DNA of 64,000 nucleotides from Bacteroidales bacterium. GTDB taxonomy: Bacteria; Bacteroidota; Bacteroidia; Bacteroidales; Bacteroidaceae. Position 1 is the stretch's first letter; each line of letters begins with the position of its first letter. A model generated the notes under the pieces. That model was not told where the DNA came from and did not search any database. It saw only the letters and a list, made by a program, of their open reading frames with translations. Positions 43,823 through 52,159 of the stretch are shown piece by piece. Both the position numbers and the translations under genes were made by a program. The stretch is from the NCBI GenBank assembly GCA_012729225.1, contig JAAYDO010000191.1, forward strand, positions 27,629-91,628, in the 5' to 3' direction.

Positions 43823-46753
43823 ATGATGAATAGGCGATACAAATCTCTGCTGGTGCTGTTGTTGCTGCTGATGACAGCGGTGGCTTCGGCACAGACAAAA
43901 CAGAAAAGAATGGTGAAGGGAACAATAGTGGACTTTGTAACACTGGATCCTGTAGAAAGAGTGGATTCCGTCGAGATTCTGCGAGCTGATAGCACACTGG
44001 CAACGAAGGCTCGATGGTATGATGAATACAAGTATAATAGAAACAATTACTACTACTCTGGAAAGTATGTGAAGGAATTCACTGCTGAAGTGCCCGACAC
44101 TGGTACTTATATTCTTCATGTGGAAGCACCTGATTTTCATCCTTTCTACCAGAAATTCACTGTCAATTCGGGCAAGCGTCAGTTTGAGACAGACCTTGGT
44201 CGTGTGGAACTCCGAAAGAAAGCAAAGCCTGTTGATAGCGATGTGAATCTGAAGGAAGTGGTTGTGCAAGCCACAAAACTGAAGTTCTACTTTGATGGTG
44301 ACACACTGGTGTATGATGCCACGGCTTTCGTGACCGACCAGAGTTTCACCCTCAACGATGCGCTGAAGAAGATGCCTGGAATTGATATTCGCAATGATGG
44401 CACAATCTATAGTAACGGGCGCAAGGTGGAAGCCTTGCTGCTCAATGGCAAGGACTTCTTTAATAAGGATCGCAAAACCCTCTTAGACAATCTCCCTGCT
44501 TTCATGGTGAAAGATGTGAAGATCTACGATAAGACGCAGGATTCACTCTCACTCTTCAAGCGCGAACGTGAATTTAGGGGACTGGTGATGGATGTGAAAA
44601 TGAAGAAGGAATACGCCACCTCGACGATAGGAAAAGCAGATGTGGGCTATGGCACAGGCAATCACTATCAGGGAAAACTCTTTGGCATGAAGTTCAATAG
44701 CCTGGGGCGTGTGTCTGTCTCTGCCAATATCAACAATGTGAACAGCACAGAACTACAGGTTTCGGAATACGTTCGTGTATCAGAGGGAACGATGTTTGGT
44801 GATGATGGTGAACAGCGCAATACACAAACACAGATGAACTACAACTTCGACCATAGTAAGGGACTCTATGCACTGAATGGGAATGTCAAGATCAATTACT
44901 ATGATGCTGAGATGCTTTCACTCACCAATACTCAGAACTTCTACTCTACAGGTGATGTCTTCAGTCGTGCATCATAGCATCGTCGCTCTTATGATTTCGG
45001 AATCACAAGCAGTCACACATGGAACTTCCTGGGCAATACCTTTTGGGATTTCACCCTTTCGCCCACTTTGTCTTTGCGGCATCATCATCAACGCTATGGC
45101 AGTATAAGCGGTAGTTTCAATACGGATGTGATGAACACACTCGGTGTGGCATGGGAGGATTCACTCCGTTCCAAGGTGCTTTCACCTACACTGCAGAAGG
45201 ATGGTGTTAGCCGCACAATCAATGACAACCGCAGTTGCTCTGATAACATCGTTGGTAAGATCTCCTTGAACAAGGACTTCAAGATCGCCAATTCTGACGA
45301 TGCCCTGCATTTGATGGTTCAGAGTTCTGTAGATAAGGAACACAACCGTGGATTTAGTCAGTACAGTATCAATCAGATTGCCAATGGCAACCAAAAGGAG
45401 TGGGAGAACAAACACAATCACGGCACCAACTCCAACAAGTTGCTCATTGGACGACTGAGTTATGACTTCAAGATATTTCCTCGCACTACTCTGTCTGCTT
45501 TCTATGAGCACACCAGTTCTGCAGGGGAATCAGACTACAGCCTCTATGCTCTCCACAAGTTGGAGGGTTGGGCAAGTGGCACAGAACATCTGCTGGGCGA
45601 ACTGCCTCATGCTGAGGCACTGGCTTCTGTCATTGACAATGCCAATTCCAATCGCACAGATGATAGGGCGAACACAGATGAGGTTCTTGTGAAATATAGG
45701 TTTGACCCCAAGAAAGAATCTAAGATGCCGGATTTTTCGCTTCAGTTCTCCTTGCCTATGCGTCGTTCCTCTCTGCATTACATAGGCGAACAGGCTGATA
45801 CCACAGTCCGTGTATCGCTCTGTCGTCCTAAGATTGAAGAATCTCTGGGATATAACTGGAAAGGTTACTCTTTTCGTCTTTCCTACAGTGACGAGCATTA
45901 TGAACCTTCTCTTCATTCTCTGCTCAATATACGCAGCACTGCCACTCCTCTTTATGTGAATATTGGCAACCCTCATTTGAGAGGCTCGCACATACAGAAT
46001 ATCAACTTCTCAGGCCACTATTCTAAGGGTCTCACCTGGCACTCTCTTTATGGTTATTGACAGAATACACGTCATGGTCAAGCTTCTGCATCAGTCTATA
46101 ATCGTCAGACAGGTGTGAACACAATCAAGGCTGTGAATGTGGAAGGCAATATGCATTTCTATTCAAATCTGCAGAGCCAATTTTATCTGGGCAATCGTCG
46201 TGAATCAGAAATCAACAACCAACTTGCCCTCAATATCCAAAAGAGTATGAGCATGCAGACGGCAGAGAGTTTTGATGACCTTCGTCTCTATCAGGTCAGG
46301 AATACACGGATCAGCGAGAACATCACATTCCGACAGCATCTTCTCAAAAACACTCTCATGTTATCGGGTGCTTTACATGTGAACTACAACCGTGCCATCA
46401 GTCCTTTGGAGAGTTTTGAACGCATTAGTGCGTGGGACTATGGCTTCAATGCAGAGGTGGAAGTGTCTTTGCCCAAACGTTTCGAGATAGAGAGCAGTCT
46501 CATGGGAATCAGCCGACGTGGCTACAACTATGCTCAGATGAACGACAACGAGTATCTCTGGAATATCACGGCCAAGAAACATGTCAAGGATTGGACTCTG
46601 CAACTTGATGTGTTCGACTTGCTCAATCAGCGCAAGTCCGTCCAGTATCAGGTCAGTTCAACTGCTCGCACAGAGACTTTCCGCAACACCCTTCGTCGCT
46701 ATGCAATGCTTCATGTCATCTGGAAGATAAACAAGAAGCCCAAGAAGGCATGA
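43823..46753 (+). pseudogene. Outer-membrane receptor-like beta-barrel protein, broken by two in-frame stop codons
   Basis: A single frame of 977 codons, including the final stop, runs from the ATG at 43823 to the TGA at 46751-46753. It is interrupted only by TAG at 44975-44977 and TGA at 46058-46060; no frameshift is present. The intact product would have a signal peptide (LLLLLMTAVASAQ) and a carboxypeptidase-regulatory-like domain (residues 25-130). A plug-like region follows with FVTDQSFTLNDALKKMPGID and NGRKVEALLLNGKDFF, then a long barrel of the outer-membrane barrel type 3 kind. Both stops replace plausible sense codons (CAG to TAG, TGG to TGA). The reading frame on both sides keeps normal composition, so inactivation looks recent. 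A suppressed or alternative decoding cannot be excluded. Confidence 0.85.
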
Positions 46754-46989
46754 CGAAAGTGATGTCATCAATCAGCCCTCTTCCTTTCATTTTTTTTCAT
46801 AATTCATGGTATATGTACCTGAAATTGAGTTGCTTTGAAGTAAGGCAAGGAGATTTAGGTGAGTTTTGTCACTTGACAAATCTCCCTTAGAAGTGATAGA
46901 TGTCATCCCTACTTCTAAGAGTCTTTATATCTTATTCTTTTATAATAAGTTATAGATATAAGAGCACTCAATGGTTGTAAGGGGGGGGA
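46754..46989. other. Non-coding region with hairpins after the pseudogene
   Basis: Two hairpins are present: AAGGAGATTT at 46847-46856 with AAATCTCC at 46878-46885, and TTAGAAGT near 46888 with ACTTCTAA ending near 46919, the latter followed by a T-rich tract. Either could end the receptor transcript. No gene is seen. Confidence 0.5.
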
Positions 46990-47097
46990 ATGCACGCATG
47001 GTTCATGGGTCATCGCACCATTGTTCATGGGCACTTGAAGCATTGTGCGTTGGGGCAGGAAGCATGCTTCAGTCATTTGATATGTCAAATGGAAGGG
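46990..47097 (+). repeat. Dispersed repeat family 2, copy 2 (short form)
   Basis: The element begins AATGCACGCATGGTTCATG, continues with CGCACCATTGTTCATGG and GCACTTGAAGCATTG, and ends near ATGTCAAATGG. It matches copy 1 (19571-19707, minus strand) along its length but lacks the 23 bases that form the second arm of the copy-1 hairpin. A run of nine G residues precedes it at 46980-46988. Confidence 0.85.
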
Positions 47098-47192
47098 AAA
47101 TCCTACCATTTCAGCCCCGTACACAACTGCATGTATTTACCCTCTTCAGAAATCATGAAGAGGGCATGATGATTTGGTTGGCTCACGCTACC

Positions 47193-48110
47193 TTACAACA
47201 CCTGTTCAGCAAGATTCTTTGCTCCGCCAAATCCTTTTGTCAATAGATACACGATAGTCTTCAGCTTTGCAAAGCGGGCAGCCTTGCGAAGAGACGTCGC
47301 ATCAATGGGTCGCTGCCTGTCAGCCCACGGCTCGCCCTGCCGGGTGATATACTTGCGCATGGAGGAATTGGAGATGCCCCACTTGAGGAGAAACTGCAAA
47401 CTGCCATTGTTCTTTTTGATGCGAGTGGTGGTCTTCGTCTCAAAATGATATACACGACTGTTTCCCAATCCCTTGAAATAGCGCACGCCCACCATCAGAA
47501 GTTTAGCGGCAAAGTCGGGGTCGCTATACATGCCAGGTGAAAGTTCGATGCTATAACCACCCACAAGATCCCATGTGTTGCGGTGCACAAGGCAAGGCGG
47601 ACGTGTAGAACCTTGCCAATCGGCATAAGGCTCGTTCATGTATTCCTTGAGCAGACGCTCTTCCTGAAAGGTCTCTATCGAATCTCCATAATTGATGCAG
47701 AGTCCCACATCATTGCTGTCGTGGGGTTGAATCATCGTGCCAGAGAGGTAGAACATCTCATTGGGCAAACTGTTCACCTCATTCATCAATACTCTATCCC
47801 AATCGGGCAACACATACATGTCGTCATTGATAAAATAGATGTAGGGGGTCTTGACAAGGCGACGCATCATGTTCATGGCAAGGCACACACCCACATTCTC
47901 CTCCGAATGAGTATAGTCCAAGCCCTCCTGCTTCACCCAGTCGAGTGTGCCATCCGAACCATCATTCACATGCACAATGATCTGATGCTGCATGCAGGAA
48001 TGCCTTCTGATGCTCTCCACGCAGAGTTTCAGATACGAGAGGTTGTTCCAAGTAGGAATGAGTATGGAGAATCCTGTTTGTTCCATCTTTTCGTTAGTAG
48101 TTGTTTTCAT
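47193..48110 (-). CDS. Family 2 glycosyltransferase
   Basis: The protein of 305 residues has the GT-A fold start FSILIPTWNNLSYLKLCVES near residue 15 and the nucleotide-sugar motif INDDMYVLP near residue 93 (an aspartate pair of the DXD type). SPGMYSDPDFAAKLLMVGV near 190 matches the acceptor-side region of GT2 enzymes. No membrane span is present. It overlaps the licD-like gene by 4 bases (ATG and stop share bases 48107-48110), so the genes are translationally coupled. In this row it is the likely maker of the glycan bond next to the aminoethylphosphonate substituent; the sugar is unknown. Confidence 0.9.
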   Translation of the reverse strand: MKTTTNEKMEQTGFSILIPTWNNLSYLKLCVESIRRHSCMQHQIIVHVNDGSDGTLDWVKQEGLDYTHSEENVGVCLAMNMMRRLVKTPYIYFINDDMYVLPDWDRVLMNEVNSLPNEMFYLSGTMIQPHDSNDVGLCINYGDSIETFQEERLLKEYMNEPYADWQGSTRPPCLVHRNTWDLVGGYSIELSPGMYSDPDFAAKLLMVGVRYFKGLGNSRVYHFETKTTTRIKKNNGSLQFLLKWGISNSSMRKYITRQGEPWADRQRPIDATSLRKAARFAKLKTIVYLLTKGFGGAKNLAEQVL

Positions 48111-48928
48111 TGAATCTCCTGCTGGCTTTCACGATAAGGTTGATGAAGATCCATCAGATGGAAATCATGCTGTTTCCGTTTAGGTCCAGGAGGTATTGTC
48201 ATGTAGTCGCCATAGAGGCTGGTGAGATAGACATCGGCTTGTTCCACACCCATCACGGTCTTTCCCTCAAAGACTACTTCCGTTGGTGTGCCCAGGACCT
48301 CTCGTGGCATGATGCCTCTACGACCAAAGTCATGGTCTATCACAAGGGTGGAACTGTCAAAGTCGTAGGTCTTCTGCATCTTCTGCATCTTCTTCTGCAC
48401 ACCAGACAGGGTGTAGAACTTGCGACAGAGAAGTGGAATCCAACTGGATGGTCCGTGGCCATGACGATAAGGGTCACGGCATAGAAAGTAGATGACTTTC
48501 TTATAATAGAAATAGCGCATGAGGTGCAAGCGTTGCAGGAGCGGATTTGCTGTCATGCCATCCAATGGAAACACATCTATATATACACCGCCCAGATACT
48601 TGAGGTGCATGCGCTCAATGAGTGTGGTGCTGGCATCTTGTATCTTGGCAAAAGGCAGAGGATAGGAAGAATCAGTTTCGTAAGCCACCACCTCATAAGG
48701 AGCGGGCATCCACTCCTTGGCATGTGCCATGAGAAGGTCATAATCCTTGCGGGGCATGCCTACATCGAGGTCGTCATCCCAAGGAATGAATCCCTTGTGG
48801 CGTACAGCCCCCAGCATGGTTCCTGCCACAATGTAATAACGCAGGTGATGCTCACGACACATGCGGTCAAATGCCATGAGATTGCCTAAGATATGCAGTT
48901 GCAGAGGACGTATGTCGTATGATGCCAT
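48107..48928 (-). CDS. LicD family phospho(no)transferase
   Basis: The protein of 273 residues carries the LicD signature: YYIVAGTMLGAVRHKGFIPW near residue 31 followed by DDDLDVGMPRKDYD. These form a nucleotidyltransferase-like metal site. Known LicD enzymes transfer phosphocholine from CDP-choline to cell-surface sugars, and relatives use CDP-ribitol or phosphonate donors. Here its neighbours make 2-aminoethylphosphonate and a probable CMP activating enzyme, so CMP-aminoethylphosphonate is the best guess for the donor. It starts 5 bases after the transaminase stop and is coupled to the glycosyltransferase downstream. Confidence 0.9.
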   Translation of the reverse strand: MASYDIRPLQLHILGNLMAFDRMCREHHLRYYIVAGTMLGAVRHKGFIPWDDDLDVGMPRKDYDLLMAHAKEWMPAPYEVVAYETDSSYPLPFAKIQDASTTLIERMHLKYLGGVYIDVFPLDGMTANPLLQRLHLMRYFYYKKVIYFLCRDPYRHGHGPSSWIPLLCRKFYTLSGVQKKMQKMQKTYDFDSSTLVIDHDFGRRGIMPREVLGTPTEVVFEGKTVMGVEQADVYLTSLYGDYMTIPPGPKRKQHDFHLMDLHQPYRESQQEIQ

Positions 48929-48933
48929 GCGTC

Positions 48934-50058
48934 TTATTTCAGTTGTATGTTGAAAGTGTGGAGTGCCTCCTTGAGAACTGCAAAGAAATCTCTGATGTCC
49001 TGTTCATCGATAGTGCCAAGCGCACAGAGGCGAAAAGTGTTAGTTGTGCTGATTTTGCCTGGATAGATGGTAAACCCACGTTCGTAGCAATAGTCGTGTA
49101 CTTTCTCGAAGTTCCAGTTTGGATGATCGGGATAGAGCACAGACACCACAAGCCCAGACTGCCATTCATGTTTGATAACATCCTTCAATCCTAATTCCTC
49201 AATACCTTTGTGAATTGCATTGAACACTCTGCGATGGCGAGCGAACTTGTTTTCCTCTCCTTCCTCAAAATACTCCTTCAGTGCCTGCATCGTTGCATAG
49301 ATGGTCTGCACAGGAGGAGTGAAGTGCATCTCGCCTGTCTGCTCAAAACAATCGTACTGCATATAGAGGTTGCAGTAGTATGAACGCTTTGGGTAGTCTT
49401 TAGACTTGCAGATTTCCTCGATGTTGCCCACAATGAAAGAGAGACCTGTCATGGCCTGCAGACCTTTCTGGGCTGAGGCCATGCAGAAATCAACATTGTC
49501 TTCCACCATGTCGAACGGAATCATGCCAAGGGATGAAGTGGTGTCCACCACGAAGATAGCCCCATGCTCATGAGCCAAAGCGCCTATCTCACGGATGGGA
49601 TTAAGAATGCCTGTACCTGTTTCATGGTGAGTGGTGTAAACCATATAAATATCAGGATTATCATGGAGAGCCTTTTTCACCTCTTTGAGGTCAGGACGCT
49701 CATACACCGACGACTTGAGGTCAATATGAGGAAGTCCATAGTACTCACACACCTCTACGGCTCTGGAACTATAAGCACCATTGTTCACCACCAGCACCTT
49801 TCTTCCTTCTGGCAGAAGGGAATTGAGGCAGATGTCAATATTGATAGTGCCTGAACCACAGAAGAGCACAGAAGTGAAACGGTCTTCAGGAGCATGAGCC
49901 ACCTTGAGGAGGTCTGTGCGCAAGCGTTTCATCATGCCTGCAAATTCCTTCTCACGAGGACAAATGTCTGGCACTACCTGTGCATACTTCACGGTATCTG
50001 TTGTTGTTGCAGGACCAGGGTTCAGCAACACATTTCTCTTGATCTTTTCCATACACAT
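48934..50058 (-). CDS. phnW: 2-Aminoethylphosphonate:pyruvate transaminase
   Basis: The PLP enzyme of 374 residues interconverts phosphonoacetaldehyde plus alanine and 2-aminoethylphosphonate plus pyruvate; in this setting it would run in the synthetic direction. The N terminus KRNVLLNPGPATTTDTVKYA, the segment VLFCGSGTINIDICLNSLLP, the Asp in IFVVDTTSSLGMIPFD and the PLP Lys in ASAQKGLQAMTGLSF near residue 193 fit the PhnW family. Residue AVEVCEYYGLPH is also typical. The start at 50058 (or 50052) falls just after the nucleotidyltransferase stop at 50063; the frame is open upstream but would overlap it. Confidence 0.9.
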   Translation of the reverse strand: MCMEKIKRNVLLNPGPATTTDTVKYAQVVPDICPREKEFAGMMKRLRTDLLKVAHAPEDRFTSVLFCGSGTINIDICLNSLLPEGRKVLVVNNGAYSSRAVEVCEYYGLPHIDLKSSVYERPDLKEVKKALHDNPDIYMVYTTHHETGTGILNPIREIGALAHEHGAIFVVDTTSSLGMIPFDMVEDNVDFCMASAQKGLQAMTGLSFIVGNIEEICKSKDYPKRSYYCNLYMQYDCFEQTGEMHFTPPVQTIYATMQALKEYFEEGEENKFARHRRVFNAIHKGIEELGLKDVIKHEWQSGLVVSVLYPDHPNWNFEKVHDYCYERGFTIYPGKISTTNTFRLCALGTIDEQDIRDFFAVLKEALHTFNIQLK

Positions 50059-50062
50059 TATA

Positions 50063-50782
50063 TTATATATATTGTAAAATATGCTCTTCTGCATAGTTAA
50101 GGTCTTCCACATCATCAATCTCATACCATTTCAGACCTTCCACTCTGAGCACATATACTTTCATTTTCTCTCTCGACATGTTCTCCAGTTCATACTCATA
50201 GCCCATCTTTGGCTTGTCATTCACCTTCTGAGCATAGTCTTCACACATGGTGCGGTAGAATTTATTGCTTAACTTGTGAATACCCACCAGTTCGCCTTTG
50301 GCATCTATCTCTGTTTCAATGGTGGAACAACGAGTGAGGCGGTGGTGCTCATCATACTCTACATAGTATTGGTCCTGAAACTTAGTGACAGGAGTGATGA
50401 GCATGATGTCTGGCTCTTCACATTCTAACAGAGAGGTGATGGCTTTCTTCTCAAACACGAGATCGCTTTCCAAGAGGATGAAGTCGTCATCACCTATTGC
50501 CTCGCGACAGTTCCAGAGGGTGTACATGCTATTAGTCTCTGCATATCGAGGAGAGAATACACACTCAATCTGAGGATATTTGTTCTGGAGTTGCTCATAC
50601 ATCTCCTTCAAGTAGCCTGTGCCAATCACAATGCGCTCTATGCCACATGCGATGAGGGTATCGATGCTGCGTTCCACCATTGACTGACCTCCACACTGCA
50701 CAAACCCCTTGGGCACGGTCTCTGTCATCTTGCCAAAGCGTGTGCCAAGACCCGCTGCCATGATTACTGCTGTCTTCACCAT
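50063..50782 (-). CDS. PntC/LicC-like nucleotidyltransferase, probable CMP-2-aminoethylphosphonate synthase
   Basis: The protein of 239 residues is a sugar-nucleotidyltransferase-fold enzyme. The nucleotide loop is MAAGLGTRFGKMTETVPKG at residues 8-26, and the metal-binding Asp lies in LLESDLVFEKKA near residue 97. SRYAETNSMYTLWNC-like PRYAETNSMYTLWNCREAI near residue 79 and the closing KWYEIDDVEDLNYAE are typical of LicC/PntC enzymes that load choline phosphate or aminoethylphosphonate on CMP. PntC domains are fused to the PhnW-type transaminase in some spirochaetes, and here the two genes are separate but directly adjacent (4 bases apart). This supports an aminoethylphosphonate substrate. 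Confidence 0.82.
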   Translation of the reverse strand: MVKTAVIMAAGLGTRFGKMTETVPKGFVQCGGQSMVERSIDTLIACGIERIVIGTGYLKEMYEQLQNKYPQIECVFSPRYAETNSMYTLWNCREAIGDDDFILLESDLVFEKKAITSLLECEEPDIMLITPVTKFQDQYYVEYDEHHRLTRCSTIETEIDAKGELVGIHKLSNKFYRTMCEDYAQKVNDKPKMGYEYELENMSREKMKVYVLRVEGLKWYEIDDVEDLNYAEEHILQYI

Positions 50783-50860
50783 ATCATTTTTTCTTATCAG
50801 AGAGTGGGAAGTCAGAAGATGTCTGCTGTTCTCCGTCTCTTCATCATAACAGTACTGAAC

Positions 50861-51982
50861 TTATTTCTGGAGGAAAGACATGAGTGCCTCCTTGTTTTGA
50901 ACAGGAGTGGTCGTGGGACGCCCCAAGTCCTTTCTTGCCCCTTTCTTCACCTTCACCTCTATGAGACGAGGACATTCAGCCTTCTGAGCCAGAGCAAGCC
51001 TAAGGTCGTCCACATGATCTACAGAAACGACCGACCGATAGCCACAGGCTGTAGCCACAGCAGGGAGATTGATGTTCAGACCCACCGTGGGCTGTCCACC
51101 AACGGAGTCGTGTGCACCATTATTAAATATCACATGTGTGAAGTTGGTTGGCTTCATGTCGCCCACAATGCCTAACGAACCCATGTGCATGATGGTTGCT
51201 CCGTCGCCGTCAAAGCAATAGACAGGTCGCTGAGGTTGTTCCAAAGCAATGCCGAGGGCTATCTGTGAGGCATGTCCCATAGATCCCACTGTGAGGAAAT
51301 CACGTTGATGTCCCATGCCATTATTGGCGCGGTATTCAAACAACTCACGAGAAATCATGCCTGTGGTGGACACAATCACCGCTTCATCCTCGACACTTCC
51401 TGCCACAACCTGAATAGCCTCCTCACGGCTCATGGAGAGAAAGGAGACCACAGAGTTCTGAAGTTTGTATTCATCGAAAGTGCCTTTCTGAATCACAAAG
51501 GCAAAGGCACGCTTGGTCTCTGTCATATAGGTAACAGCTTCTGCAAGTTGGTTTTCCAAATCTGCTTCTTCGGTAGCCATCACTGCATTCTTAATGCCCA
51601 TCGCATCAAGGAGAGGGATGGTTGTCTTGCCTTGCTTCACATGTTGAGGCTCATCATGCTTGCCTGGTTCACCGCGCCAACCCACCAATAGCAATACAGG
51701 GATGTTGTACACATCTTCATCTGTCAAAGACATGAGAGGATTGACAGTGTTGCCCAGTCCTGAGTTCTGCATATACACCACAGGAATATGACCTGTGGCG
51801 AGGTAGTGGCCTGCGGCCAATCCTATTGCAGCACCCTCATTGGCTGCAATGATATTCTTTTCTTTCTTGGAGTTGTCTGTGAGGTAGGCACAGATGTTTT
51901 TCAACAAAGAGTCGGGCACTCCTGCATAGAAATCAATGCCAGAATTCTTCAGCGACTCTACAAAATATTGGGGAGCAATCAT
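50861..51982 (-). CDS. Phosphonopyruvate decarboxylase
   Basis: The thiamine-diphosphate enzyme of 373 residues converts phosphonopyruvate to phosphonoacetaldehyde, the irreversible step that drives phosphonate synthesis. The first half holds the pyrimidine-binding Glu in IIAANEGAAIGLAAGHYLA near residue 45 and the loop YMQNSGLGNTVNPLMSL. The second half has the diphosphate motif CFDGDGATIMHMGSLGIVGD near residue 240 and ends its motif in VIFNNGAHDSVGGQPT. It is the first gene of the minus-strand aminoethylphosphonate row. PEP mutase, which makes its substrate and is usually next to it, is absent from the window. Confidence 0.93.
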   Translation of the reverse strand: MIAPQYFVESLKNSGIDFYAGVPDSLLKNICAYLTDNSKKEKNIIAANEGAAIGLAAGHYLATGHIPVVYMQNSGLGNTVNPLMSLTDEDVYNIPVLLLVGWRGEPGKHDEPQHVKQGKTTIPLLDAMGIKNAVMATEEADLENQLAEAVTYMTETKRAFAFVIQKGTFDEYKLQNSVVSFLSMSREEAIQVVAGSVEDEAVIVSTTGMISRELFEYRANNGMGHQRDFLTVGSMGHASQIALGIALEQPQRPVYCFDGDGATIMHMGSLGIVGDMKPTNFTHVIFNNGAHDSVGGQPTVGLNINLPAVATACGYRSVVSVDHVDDLRLALAQKAECPRLIEVKVKKGARKDLGRPTTTPVQNKEALMSFLQK

Positions 51983-52013
51983 GCTTTTATATAAATTTCA
52001 GTATAAAAATTCA

Positions 52014-52151
52014 AGTGAATAGTGAAAAGTGAATAGAGAAAAATCTAAGTGTCCATTTTTCAATGGGCAAATTCTTTGTTTGATTAGAACCTGAATTGTA
52101 GGCCCATACCTGTAATTTGTTTTGTTCTCTATTCACTATTCATTATTCACT
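52014..52151 (-). promoter_or_regulatory. 26-bp inverted repeat bracketing a promoter-like sequence upstream of the phosphonate row
   Basis: AGTGAATAGTGAAAAGTGAA and the following TAGAGA at 52014-52039 match the reverse complement of 52126-52151 in 24 of 26 positions. Between the arms, on the minus strand and pointing at the decarboxylase gene, lie TTTG (52068-52071), a 20-base spacer and TAGATTTT (52040-52047), a near-consensus promoter. A dyad TGTCCATT (52050-52057) with AATGGGCA (52062-52069) lies in the spacer and could be an operator. Confidence 0.6.
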
Positions 52152-52159
52152 CAAGGATA

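Noticed and set aside
43823..46753. Reassignment of TAG or TGA as sense codons
   Set aside because: Both codons end normal genes elsewhere in the window (for example TGA after folK and DPP IV, TAG after the ECF sigma and tail gene), so a changed genetic code is very unlikely.
46980..46988. Run of nine G residues as a phase-variable tract
   Set aside because: It lies in intergenic DNA before repeat copy 2, not in a gene or between promoter elements, so slippage there has no evident effect.
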